64,000 nucleotides of DNA from Arenibacter arenosicollis (GTDB lineage: Bacteria > Bacteroidota > Bacteroidia > Flavobacteriales > Flavobacteriaceae). Below, piece by piece: positions 57,561-64,000 of this stretch; positions within the stretch are counted from its first letter, which is position 1, and every line of letters starts with the position of its first letter. Below the pieces are notes generated by a model. That model was not told the DNA's origin. It worked only from the letters and a program-made list of their open reading frames with translations, and searched no databases. The position numbers and the translations under genes are program-made. The stretch is taken from positions 620,001 through 684,000 of the forward strand of contig NZ_JACLHY010000001.1 in NCBI RefSeq assembly GCF_014397245.1. Direction: 5' to 3'.

Positions 57561-58265
57561 ATGCCCGAAACCTTTAAAATATATACAACTGCAATTTTGG
57601 TGTTTGCCAATTCCTCCAAGGAAGAATTGAAACATAAGGCCATCCCCAAGGGTAGTGTATTATTTCAAGGTTTAACGGAACATGCAATAAGTACTGCAAA
57701 AAAAACAGGACTTCCCTTTTTTCTTATTACTGAAAAGGAGCAATATGGAAAATCTTTTGGGGAAAGGTTTGTAAATGCAATCAAATCCATTTTCGATAAG
57801 GGATTTGATAATGTCATTACCATTGGGAACGATACGCCCCAACTAAAGGTTTCCGATATACTGAAAGCTTCGGGATATTTGAGAGCAAATAAGTTTGTTT
57901 TGGGTCCCTCGAGGGATGGAGGTTTTTATTTAATGGGACTTAATAAATCCCAATTTGATGATACGGTTTTTAGGGATTTGCCTTGGAAAACAAATTCACT
58001 CATCAAAAAAATTACTGAACTTATTGAAGTTTCGAATATTCAAATAATTCAACTTCAAACCCTGTTGGATCTGGATAATTATACCGATCTAAAAAGGATT
58101 CTAAATGGGTTTAGGACATATTCAGCAAAGATCTTTCATATAATTAAATCCTTAATAGTACCGGGGAAAAAATATATTCATCATCGGAGCATATTCATAA
58201 ATTTTTGCTTTGTAAGCAATTATTTTAATAAAGGTTCCCCTTCCTGTTCTACCGTCTTTTCTTAG
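57561..58265 (+). CDS. DUF2064 / TIGR04282-type glycosyltransferase-like protein of an arsenosugar cluster
   Basis: 234 residues from ATG 57561; the frame is open from 57471 (TTG), with another ATG at 57492, but upstream residues do not look like the family N-terminus. Recognisable blocks: A-I-L-V-F-A-N-S, Y-G-K-S-F-G-E-R-F-V-N-A, I-T-I-G-N-D-T-P-Q-L (the D-x-P nucleotide-sugar pocket), L-G-P-S-R-D-G-G-F-Y-L-M-G and F-R-D-L-P-W-K-T. The family is a GT-A-like transferase that often accompanies ArsS and is proposed to add a sugar-like unit in arsenosugar formation. The C-terminal 45 residues after L-D-N-Y-T-D-L-K-R look atypical. It heads a loose cluster with the AhpD-like gene and arsS. Confidence 0.78.
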   Translation: MPETFKIYTTAILVFANSSKEELKHKAIPKGSVLFQGLTEHAISTAKKTGLPFFLITEKEQYGKSFGERFVNAIKSIFDKGFDNVITIGNDTPQLKVSDILKASGYLRANKFVLGPSRDGGFYLMGLNKSQFDDTVFRDLPWKTNSLIKKITELIEVSNIQIIQLQTLLDLDNYTDLKRILNGFRTYSAKIFHIIKSLIVPGKKYIHHRSIFINFCFVSNYFNKGSPSCSTVFS

Positions 58266-58463
58266 TTGAGGAAATCAATTTCCAAATCACTTTCGCCCTT
58301 ATCGTTCAAAATTTTAATAACGGGACTCTACATTAGTATTGTTACTTTTTATCCGGTATTAATATTGCTATAACGGATGTGGTCCTAAAACACATTAATT
58401 CAATAATAATGGAAATCCACTTAACAAATGGCTTCCAAAAAATATAACTATAAAAAATATATA

Positions 58464-58799
58464 ATGGCAGATTCTTATTATGACCCAGCGGATTTACGCA
58501 AGTTTGGAAATATAACCGAATGGAGCGAGGAATTGGGAACCAAGTTCTTTGATTATTACGGAAAAGTATTTGAGGAAGGTGCCCTGAGTGCTAGGGAGAA
58601 ATCCCTTATAGCACTTGCTGTAGCCCATGTGGTTAAGTGTCCTTATTGCATTGATGCATATACAAAGGACGGTTTGCAAAAGGGGATAACCAAAGAGGAA
58701 ATGATGGAAGCGGTACATGCTGGCGCGGCCATTGAAAGCGGTGCCACCTTGGTACATGGGGTTCAAATGATGAATAAATACAAGAAGCTATCCATGTAA
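58464..58799 (+). CDS. AhpD/CMD-family peroxidase-like protein associated with arsenosugar synthesis
   Basis: 111 residues from ATG 58464, preferred to the upstream start because Y-Y-D-P-A-D-L-R-K-F-G-N-I is the usual N-terminus of this group. The CxxC pair C59-P-Y-C62 and the helices around S-A-R-E-K-S-L-I-A-L-A-V-A identify the carboxymuconolactone decarboxylase/AhpD fold. Proteins of this exact type are commonly encoded beside arsS; their role is not established, perhaps thiol redox or arsenic reduction. The gene lies 131 bp upstream of arsS. Confidence 0.83.
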   Translation: MADSYYDPADLRKFGNITEWSEELGTKFFDYYGKVFEEGALSAREKSLIALAVAHVVKCPYCIDAYTKDGLQKGITKEEMMEAVHAGAAIESGATLVHGVQMMNKYKKLSM

Positions 58800-58848
58800 T
58801 ACACGAAGCTTTCTTGATTAAGGATATGCCTAATTTTTAGAAATGGTT

Positions 58849-58888
58849 TTACAGAAAGGTGCGGGCCGAAAAGCTCAACTTTCTGTAA
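58849..58888 (+). other. Hairpin in the spacer before arsS
   Basis: TTACAGAAAG and CTTTCTGTAA form a perfect 10-bp stem enclosing a 20-base G/C-richer loop. No T tract follows at once, so it is not an ordinary terminator. It lies about 40 bases before the arsS start and could be a leader structure or processing site. Confidence 0.45.
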
Positions 58889-58930
58889 TCTTTCAGAGAT
58901 ATGGCGTACTAATAACAGAATACGATTATA

Positions 58931-59986
58931 ATGGCAACGAAATCTTTAAAGGCAAGGCACGAAGACCTTGTGATGGACAACAAACAAATGGAAATCCTTA
59001 ATGGTGGAATTTTTGAGGATGGGGAGCTGCCCTATTTCAAGGATAAAATTGCCCATACTGGGCAGTTTCCACTGCGTCCCAAAAAATTGGAAATTCTACA
59101 GATTAATGTAGGCTATATGTGCAACCAGGTTTGCGAACATTGCCATGTGGATGCCGGTCCGGACCGTAAGGAAATAATGACCAGGGAAACCATGGAAATG
59201 TGCTTGGAGGTCATCCGTAATACTTCTGCCCATACTTTGGATTTAACCGGGGGTGCACCAGAAATGAATCCGGATTTTAGGTGGTTTGTGGAAGAGGCTG
59301 CCAAAGCTGGAATAAAAGATTTTATTGTGCGCTCCAATCTTACCATCATTAGGGCGAACAAGAAATATTATGATCTTCCCCAATTTTTTAAGAAACACAA
59401 TATCCATGTTATTTCATCTATGCCACACTACACTCGTGGAAAAACGGATAGACAGCGGGGAGAAGGAGTTTTTGATCTATCCATAAAAGCACTTCAGGAG
59501 TTAAATGCGGTTGGATATGGTATGCCGGAAAGTTCCTTAAGGTTAGATTTGGTTTATAATCCCTCAGGGGCCTTTTTGCCTGGAGATCAGGTAGCAATGG
59601 AGCGCGACTTTAAAAAGGCGCTCAAGGAGGATTTTGAGATTAATTTTCACAACCTTTTTTCCATTACAAATCTACCCATAGCCCGTTTTTTGGATTATTT
59701 GATTGCATCGGGGAATTATGAAGATTATATGTATTCCTTAGTTGAGGCCTATAATCCTTCGGCCGTTGCCAATGTAATGTGCACCAATACCATTTCAGTG
59801 AGTTGGGATGGATGGCTTTACGATTGCGACTTCAATCAGATGTTGGGATTAAAAGTGGCCAGTAAAATTAGACATATTAAGGATTACAATGAAGATATCC
59901 TAAATGACAGGAACATTATAATTTCACAACATTGTTATGGATGTACGGCAGGGGCGGGGAGCAGCTGCCAAGGTTCCGTTACTTAG
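58931..59986 (+). CDS. arsS: Arsenosugar biosynthesis radical SAM protein ArsS
   Basis: 351 residues. The radical SAM cluster motif is C64-x3-C68-x2-C71 in M-C-N-Q-V-C-E-H-C-H-V-D-A-G-P, followed by L-D-L-T-G-G-A-P-E-M-N-P, a block I recognise as ArsS-specific. The C-terminal C-Y-G-C-T-A-G-A-G-S-S-C is also typical and may bind a second iron-sulphur cluster or arsenic. ArsS joins a 5'-deoxyadenosyl group to dimethylarsenic, the committed step to arsenosugars. The methylating enzyme ArsM is not in the window. Neighbours (DUF2064, AhpD-like) support the assignment. Confidence 0.9.
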   Translation: MATKSLKARHEDLVMDNKQMEILNGGIFEDGELPYFKDKIAHTGQFPLRPKKLEILQINVGYMCNQVCEHCHVDAGPDRKEIMTRETMEMCLEVIRNTSAHTLDLTGGAPEMNPDFRWFVEEAAKAGIKDFIVRSNLTIIRANKKYYDLPQFFKKHNIHVISSMPHYTRGKTDRQRGEGVFDLSIKALQELNAVGYGMPESSLRLDLVYNPSGAFLPGDQVAMERDFKKALKEDFEINFHNLFSITNLPIARFLDYLIASGNYEDYMYSLVEAYNPSAVANVMCTNTISVSWDGWLYDCDFNQMLGLKVASKIRHIKDYNEDILNDRNIIISQHCYGCTAGAGSSCQGSVT

Positions 59987-60160
59987 AATCTTTTGCATTT
60001 TTCTGATTAAAAGTCAGATGATAAATTGGAAAATAAATGGACCATTTGGTTTGTAGCGGATAAAGAATGTCGTTAAGATTGCTTTTTTTGTGTATTTTAT
60101 CGATTTAAAGTTATTTTTAGCTTTATTTTTTAAATAAAAGACCAAAATTAGAGTTAGGGT

Positions 60161-60180
60161 AACAGACTTATAGGTCTGTT
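60161..60180. promoter_or_regulatory. Near-perfect palindrome, probable TetR operator
   Basis: AACAGACTTATAGGTCTGTT: two 7-base arms AACAGAC / GTCTGTT around a 6-base centre (T-TATA-G), symmetrical except for one T-G pair. It ends 18 bases before the TetR start, the usual place for an autoregulatory operator. Confidence 0.6.
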
Positions 60181-60198
60181 TATAGAAAACCAAATCTT

Positions 60199-60813
60199 AT
60201 GGACAAACAATTGAAGCGCATGGCAACCATGCAGCGCATACAAACTACCGGCTTAGAGATTTTTTACCAAAAGGGCTATCATAATACCAGTATTGACGAT
60301 ATTTTAAAGGAACTCCGCCTTTCTAAAGGTGCGTTTTACTACCATTTTCAATCCAAGGAAGAGTTTTTCATTAGTATTGTGCAAAACCTTTTATTTAGAA
60401 AAGTCTACAGCAGTCTAATAGAACCCATTGAGGGCGAAGAAGACCCCTTGAACAAGATTGCAGCTTGTTTTGATAATGCATTGGAAACTGCAGAACATAA
60501 TTTTCTGGATTACGGATTCGTTCTGAGTAATTTCATTACCGAATTTAACGGGAAGAACCCTGATATCATGAATTATCTTCAGGACATTTTAAAAGTGTGG
60601 GAAGTTAACTTGGTAACCGCCCTACAGAAGGGAAAAACGGACGGATATGTAAACAGGCATATAGATAGTGAAGCAGTAGCCACTTATTTAATATCATCCT
60701 ATATTGGTATTCGTACCTTGATGGTTGAAGGAAATGGTAAAATGTTACGCTACAAGTATATTCAACAGCTTAGGCATTACTTTAAATTAATAGAGCATAA
60801 GGAACCTGCATAA
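60199..60813 (+). CDS. TetR/AcrR-family transcriptional regulator
   Basis: 204 residues. The N-terminal helix-turn-helix is clear: I-F-Y-Q-K-G-Y-H-N-T-S-I-D-D-I-L-K-E, L-S-K-G-A-F-Y-Y-H-F-Q-S-K-E-E. The rest is an all-helical ligand/dimerisation domain. ATG codons at 60199 and shortly after are possible starts. A 20-bp palindrome directly upstream suggests autorepression. The ligand is unknown; the adjacent arsS gene reads the same way but ends 212 bp earlier, so regulation of the arsenosugar genes is possible but not shown. Confidence 0.88.
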   Translation: MDKQLKRMATMQRIQTTGLEIFYQKGYHNTSIDDILKELRLSKGAFYYHFQSKEEFFISIVQNLLFRKVYSSLIEPIEGEEDPLNKIAACFDNALETAEHNFLDYGFVLSNFITEFNGKNPDIMNYLQDILKVWEVNLVTALQKGKTDGYVNRHIDSEAVATYLISSYIGIRTLMVEGNGKMLRYKYIQQLRHYFKLIEHKEPA

Positions 60814-60961
60814 TTTATTGTTTTTCTAAAGTGCCTATCATTGTTTCCAGGCATCTTACCTAAAGTAGTTTGGTTTAGATAAGATAAACCATGGAACCTT
60901 GCTTTAGTTTTATGTGCGATTTTGGAGTCGCTACTAAAAGCACATGAAGTTCTATTTTTTG

Positions 60962-62077
60962 CTACTTTTTTAATATTTCCTCAATTTTTAAAACAACATC
61001 CTCTGGAGAAATGGTGCGCATTGCGTTTTCATAACCAATAGGGTATTTGTTTCCATAAACCGAGGTTGGAATCAGAGGAAATTGTTCCCTATCTGCCAAC
61101 ATTGCATAATTGGAATTTTGTCCAAAGGGATAAAATCCTGCATAAGGATGGGTAACTCCCCATAGTGTTATTGTTGGTATTCCAAACAAGGCAGCTAAAT
61201 GCGCATTTCCACTATCCATAGCCACCATTAAATCCAGTTGGGAAATTAAGGCCAATTCATCCTGGAATGGTAATTTGCCCACCAGGTTGATACAATTACT
61301 GAATTTGGTTTCCCATTTTTCCAGTTGTTGCTGCTCGTTTTTTCCGCCTCCGAAGAGTAGTATTTTGTTTTGATCTGTATTATTCAGTGCATCCACTACT
61401 TTTTCCATCAAATCCAAAGGGTACATTTTGCCGTCGAAAGCGGCAAAAGGAGCTATGCCGATCCATATTTTTCCTTTGCCATCCACCAAGTTAGTTGTAG
61501 CAGATGCAATGGATCTTACAGGAAGTACGGTGGCTGTTTGTAAATCTATGGGCATTCCTAGTTTTCCAAAAACATCCGCATAACGCTGGTGGGTGGTTTT
61601 AAGTTGTCGAAATTCCTTTGAATGCAAAGCAGTCAAAGCTTTTTTTTCTGCCCGGCCCTTGTCTATCTGAACAAAGGGTGTATTCCCCAACTTAAAATAC
61701 CTTTTTAGGATATTGCTGCGCAATACATTGTGCAAATCGGCAACTGCATCTATGTTTAAGTTTTTAAGTTCCTTATATAGCTTCCAAAGACCAAATATGC
61801 CTTTGTGCTTTCCCTTTACATCCGCCTCGTAAATGCTTACATTGTCAAGGTTTTGAAAAATAGGTTTGAAGAAACTTCTGGTCAGTACCGTGACTTTTAA
61901 TCCTGAATATTCCTTAACCAAGGTGGATAGGACAGGAACCGTCATGGCCACATCGCCCATTGCTGATAAACGAATGACCAGTATGTGCTTTTTTTGATCA
62001 GCCTCAAGGGGAGTTGTATTAGTTACATCCTTTACTTTCCCCTCAACATCCTTTGAAGTACTTTTCTCCTTTACCAT
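60962..62077 (-). CDS. Glycosyltransferase family 9 (heptosyltransferase-like) protein
   Basis: About 371 residues from ATG 62077; the frame stays open to 62164, which would overlap the preceding DUF4254 gene by 41 bases, and the first conserved block only begins at I-L-V-I-R-L-S-A-M-G-D-V-A-M-T. Other GT9 blocks: V-L-T-R-S-F-F, D-L-H-N-V-L-R-S, W-I-G-I-A-P-F-A, M-A-M-D-S-G-N-A-H-L-A-A and P-T-I-T-L-W-G-V-T-H-P. GT9 enzymes transfer heptose or related sugars onto lipopolysaccharide core in the cytoplasm-facing side of the inner membrane. A DUF4254/GT9 pair is common in flavobacteria. Confidence 0.87.
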   Translation of the reverse strand: MVKEKSTSKDVEGKVKDVTNTTPLEADQKKHILVIRLSAMGDVAMTVPVLSTLVKEYSGLKVTVLTRSFFKPIFQNLDNVSIYEADVKGKHKGIFGLWKLYKELKNLNIDAVADLHNVLRSNILKRYFKLGNTPFVQIDKGRAEKKALTALHSKEFRQLKTTHQRYADVFGKLGMPIDLQTATVLPVRSIASATTNLVDGKGKIWIGIAPFAAFDGKMYPLDLMEKVVDALNNTDQNKILLFGGGKNEQQQLEKWETKFSNCINLVGKLPFQDELALISQLDLMVAMDSGNAHLAALFGIPTITLWGVTHPYAGFYPFGQNSNYAMLADREQFPLIPTSVYGNKYPIGYENAMRTISPEDVVLKIEEILKK

Positions 62078-62123
62078 CAATTCTTTTGTTGCAGGGCTAA
62101 GATAAGCTATCCATATTTTGGAA

Positions 62124-62726
62124 TCAGGGCGCTTTGCGAAGAACAGGGTTAAGTTCATTGTCATTATACATTTTCATCTGCTTATAGACTTTCATGTATT
62201 TCTTGCCAGATTCAATATCCAATAATAGTTGATCTATAGCATAACATAGATCTTTCTTCTGTTCCAATAAAATGTTAAGCTTGGTGCTGCATTTTTGAAT
62301 ATGATCTTGGGTGGCGTCCTTTCTGTCTACTTCTTCCTGCATATGATATATCTTTAAAGCCAAAATGGATAGTCGGTCTATGGCCCAAGCTGGACTTTCC
62401 GTATTTATTGTAGCATTTTTATCTTTTTCAACCGATTGGTATTTATTTAGGAAGTAACTATCTATAAATTCAACCAAATCTGTTCTATCCTGGTTACTGG
62501 AGTCGATTTTTCTTTTGAGCTTAAGTGCTGCAACCGGTTCAATATTGGGGTCCCTGATAATATCTTCATAATGCCATTGCACGGTGTCGATCCAATTTTT
62601 ACGATATAACAAGTGGGCAATATCTTCTTTTGGATATGGATTGCTGAACGATTGGGACACATCATCCACTAAATGATATTTTTCTATGCTTTCTTCAAAT
62701 ATTTTATAGGCAAAATCACTGAACAT
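62124..62726 (-). CDS. DUF4254 protein, partner of GT9 glycosyltransferase
   Basis: 200 residues, predicted all-helical, no signal or membrane segment. The blocks H-L-L-Y-R-K-N-W-I-D-T-V-Q-W-H-Y-E-D and T-E-S-P-A-W-A-I-D-R-L-S-I-L are those of DUF4254, a Bacteroidota family of unknown function usually encoded next to a GT9 enzyme. It has its own -7 element at 62752-62745 and probably heads the two-gene unit. Confidence 0.85.
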   Translation of the reverse strand: MFSDFAYKIFEESIEKYHLVDDVSQSFSNPYPKEDIAHLLYRKNWIDTVQWHYEDIIRDPNIEPVAALKLKRKIDSSNQDRTDLVEFIDSYFLNKYQSVEKDKNATINTESPAWAIDRLSILALKIYHMQEEVDRKDATQDHIQKCSTKLNILLEQKKDLCYAIDQLLLDIESGKKYMKVYKQMKMYNDNELNPVLRKAP

Positions 62727-62744
62727 AACTACAATATTTTAAAA

Positions 62745-62752
62745 CAAAGATA
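62745..62752 (-). promoter_or_regulatory. -7 element (TATCTTTG) for DUF4254-GT9
   Basis: CAAAGATA on the plus strand is TATCTTTG on the minus strand, 19-26 bases before the DUF4254 ATG. Exact consensus. Confidence 0.55.
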
Positions 62753-62896
62753 CCGTTTATTTAAAAAACGCATTTTATTTATTTAGAAGCTATTTTGTGG
62801 GTTGAAGACTTAAGGAATTAATGATGTTTCACAGAAATATCGCAAGTTTTGAAAGCAAATCATAAGAAACTTCGGTTTCATTTATAAATAGCCTTC

Positions 62897-63835
62897 CTAA
62901 TTCATTATGATGTTGGTCAGAAGTACAATAAAAGGAATAATTACGGAGGCCATGAGTACTATTTCCCTGATACTATCTTTTTTGATGGATTGGACATAGG
63001 TGGTAATAAAGACTACTGCAGGAAAGAACGTTATAAGAATGGGGTGTGTATCCGGGGAAGACTTAAGGATCTTTACCAACAACCCAATAAGGAAAAGAAC
63101 CAGAATTAGACGCATAGTAACCAATTTACCTACCCCAACGTTGCCTAATTTTAGAAACGCCAAAAAGCCGCAGAGTAAAACGGTAAAAACATAAAGAAAC
63201 AAAAGGGTGCTATTACTCCAATCATAAAAATAAACGGCATTGAACTTAAAATCGAAAAAATAATGATTCCATAAAAAGTCCATATTGTTGCTCAGCACCA
63301 GAACTGCCAGCATAATTAGGAACATCGCTATAATTGCAGCAAAAGGAACAAGCCAATTTCTAATATTTTTTGGATCATAAAAGTATATGGCAATGACAAC
63401 CATTATAAGGTATAAAATGGCCCAGTCGTAAAACAAACTGGCAATCAATATCCAAAAGGTGGCATCAAAAATTTTTAGTTTAATATTTTTTAGAGACCGG
63501 AAACTTAGAATACGACGAATGGCAAGCAACAAAAAAAAGCTACATAGTATGGCATTGGAATCGGTCAACACTTCCGGGAACAGTACGATCAACAAGGTAT
63601 AAAATAGGATGGCCAATGAATTTCCGCCGGTTATTTTATTTCTTAAGGTAATAAAATTAACTACAAAAATGCTAAAGGATAAAAATCCTAAAATTGCTGT
63701 TTGACCCAATATTTGTTCTGGAGAATACGATTTTTGGAACAGGAAAAAGTGGACAAACCAATAGAAGAAAAATAGAAATACCAGAAGTATTATGTAATTT
63801 ATTGGTTTTGTTCTTCCAAAAATGCTTGAAATCAT
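62897..63835 (-). CDS. DUF6427-family membrane protein
   Basis: 312 residues with about eight to ten hydrophobic spans and almost no soluble part. The opening M-I-S-S-I-F-G-R-T-K-P-I-N-Y is one I associate with the DUF6427 family of flavobacterial inner-membrane proteins, which have no assigned function and are often found near glycosyltransferases or polysaccharide genes. It diverges from the DUF6341 gene with only 39 bp between the starts. Confidence 0.8.
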   Translation of the reverse strand: MISSIFGRTKPINYIILLVFLFFFYWFVHFFLFQKSYSPEQILGQTAILGFLSFSIFVVNFITLRNKITGGNSLAILFYTLLIVLFPEVLTDSNAILCSFFLLLAIRRILSFRSLKNIKLKIFDATFWILIASLFYDWAILYLIMVVIAIYFYDPKNIRNWLVPFAAIIAMFLIMLAVLVLSNNMDFLWNHYFFDFKFNAVYFYDWSNSTLLFLYVFTVLLCGFLAFLKLGNVGVGKLVTMRLILVLFLIGLLVKILKSSPDTHPILITFFPAVVFITTYVQSIKKDSIREIVLMASVIIPFIVLLTNIIMN

Positions 63836-63847
63836 CCTAGGTTTTTA

Positions 63848-63855
63848 TATTTTTG
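63848..63855 (+). promoter_or_regulatory. -7 element (TATTTTTG) for the DUF6341 gene
   Basis: Exact TAnnTTTG match ending 19 bases before ATG 63875, inside the 39-bp spacer between divergent genes. Confidence 0.55.
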
Positions 63856-63874
63856 CATGGTAAATATAATTAAG

Positions 63875-64000
63875 ATGGATGCATTTTTTTACGGTATTGA
63901 GGATTTATTTGTAAATGTGCTTTTTGCACCTTTCGACGCTTTGCGTAGTATGGAGAATTGGTGGGGAGCAAATACATTGAATTGGATTTTAATGCTGATT
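63875..64000 (+). CDS. DUF6341-family small membrane protein (3' end outside window)
   Basis: 42 codons of an open frame running off the right edge. The beginning (A-F-F-Y-G-I-E-D-L-F-V-N-V-L-F-A-P-F-D-A) and E-N-W-W-G-A-N-T-L-N-W are the recognisable DUF6341 signature. These short proteins carry one or two membrane spans and have no known function. The frame starts too close to the window end to be seen as a long open frame, but the conserved sequence and the promoter support it. Confidence 0.75.
   Translation, partial: MDAFFYGIEDLFVNVLFAPFDALRSMENWWGANTLNWILMLI

Overview
The window is a piece of chromosome from a gliding or T9SS-bearing member of the Bacteroidota, most likely a marine Flavobacteriaceae (Maribacter/Zobellia/Arenibacter-like; genus not determinable by eye). 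The evidence is AT-rich DNA, TAnnTTTG-type -7 promoter elements, absence of strong Shine-Dalgarno sites, many SPII lipoproteins, PorP/SprF proteins, type A and type B T9SS sorting domains, and family-specific conserved genes (DUF4175, DUF6341, DUF6427, DUF4254).

Layout. 1-7.2 kb is a plus-strand cluster for oxidation and use of sugar acids: tail of a possible SGNH hydrolase, a PQQ dehydrogenase lipoprotein with a built-in cytochrome c domain, a Gfo/Idh/MocA oxidoreductase, a galactonate-dehydratase-like enolase-superfamily enzyme, a GntP-type permease and an SMP-30 lactonase lipoprotein. 7.2-11.3 kb holds an NlpC/P60 lipoprotein, a solitary C5 DNA methyltransferase, a small unknown protein, an ElaA-like GNAT and rpiB. 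At 11.3-11.95 kb a very AT-rich non-coding stretch with several DnaA-box-like 9-mers sits where strand composition flips; I propose it as the replication origin. 12-16.2 kb is rnr, a DUF2807 protein, a LysE-type exporter, tRNA-Cys and folB. 16.3-39.1 kb is a minus-strand surface-adhesin/T9SS locus: a type-B-sorted Ig-like protein, a PorP/SprF protein fused to a coiled coil and two SPOR-like repeats, a giant SprB-like adhesin of about 5,600 residues with two arrays of higher-order repeats, and a SprF/PorP partner overlapping it by 4 bp.

39.4-51.1 kb is housekeeping: glnS, a three-gene YtxH/holin-like membrane stress cassette, an SPFH protein, gltX, a DUF4175 giant membrane protein, ybeY and mnmG. 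Two perfect ParB-binding parS palindromes bracket mnmG, the first inside the last codons of ybeY. 51.5-57.3 kb has a SAM methyltransferase, an OmpH-like chaperone lipoprotein, a YqhD-like alcohol dehydrogenase and a type-A T9SS cargo protein with Ig-like repeats. 57.5-60.0 kb is an arsenosugar-type cluster (DUF2064 glycosyltransferase, AhpD-like protein, ArsS radical SAM). 60.2-64.0 kb has a TetR regulator with a near-perfect palindrome in front of it, a GT9 glycosyltransferase with DUF4254, DUF6427 and the start of a DUF6341 gene.

How it fits together. The left cluster reads as outer-membrane/periplasmic oxidation of an aldose to lactone, lactone opening, import of the aldonate and dehydration. 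The middle block is a gliding/adhesion machine with its own secretion partner. The origin candidate and the parS pair, about 38 kb apart, place the window in the origin domain of the chromosome. All family names rest on reading motifs by eye; no database search was run.
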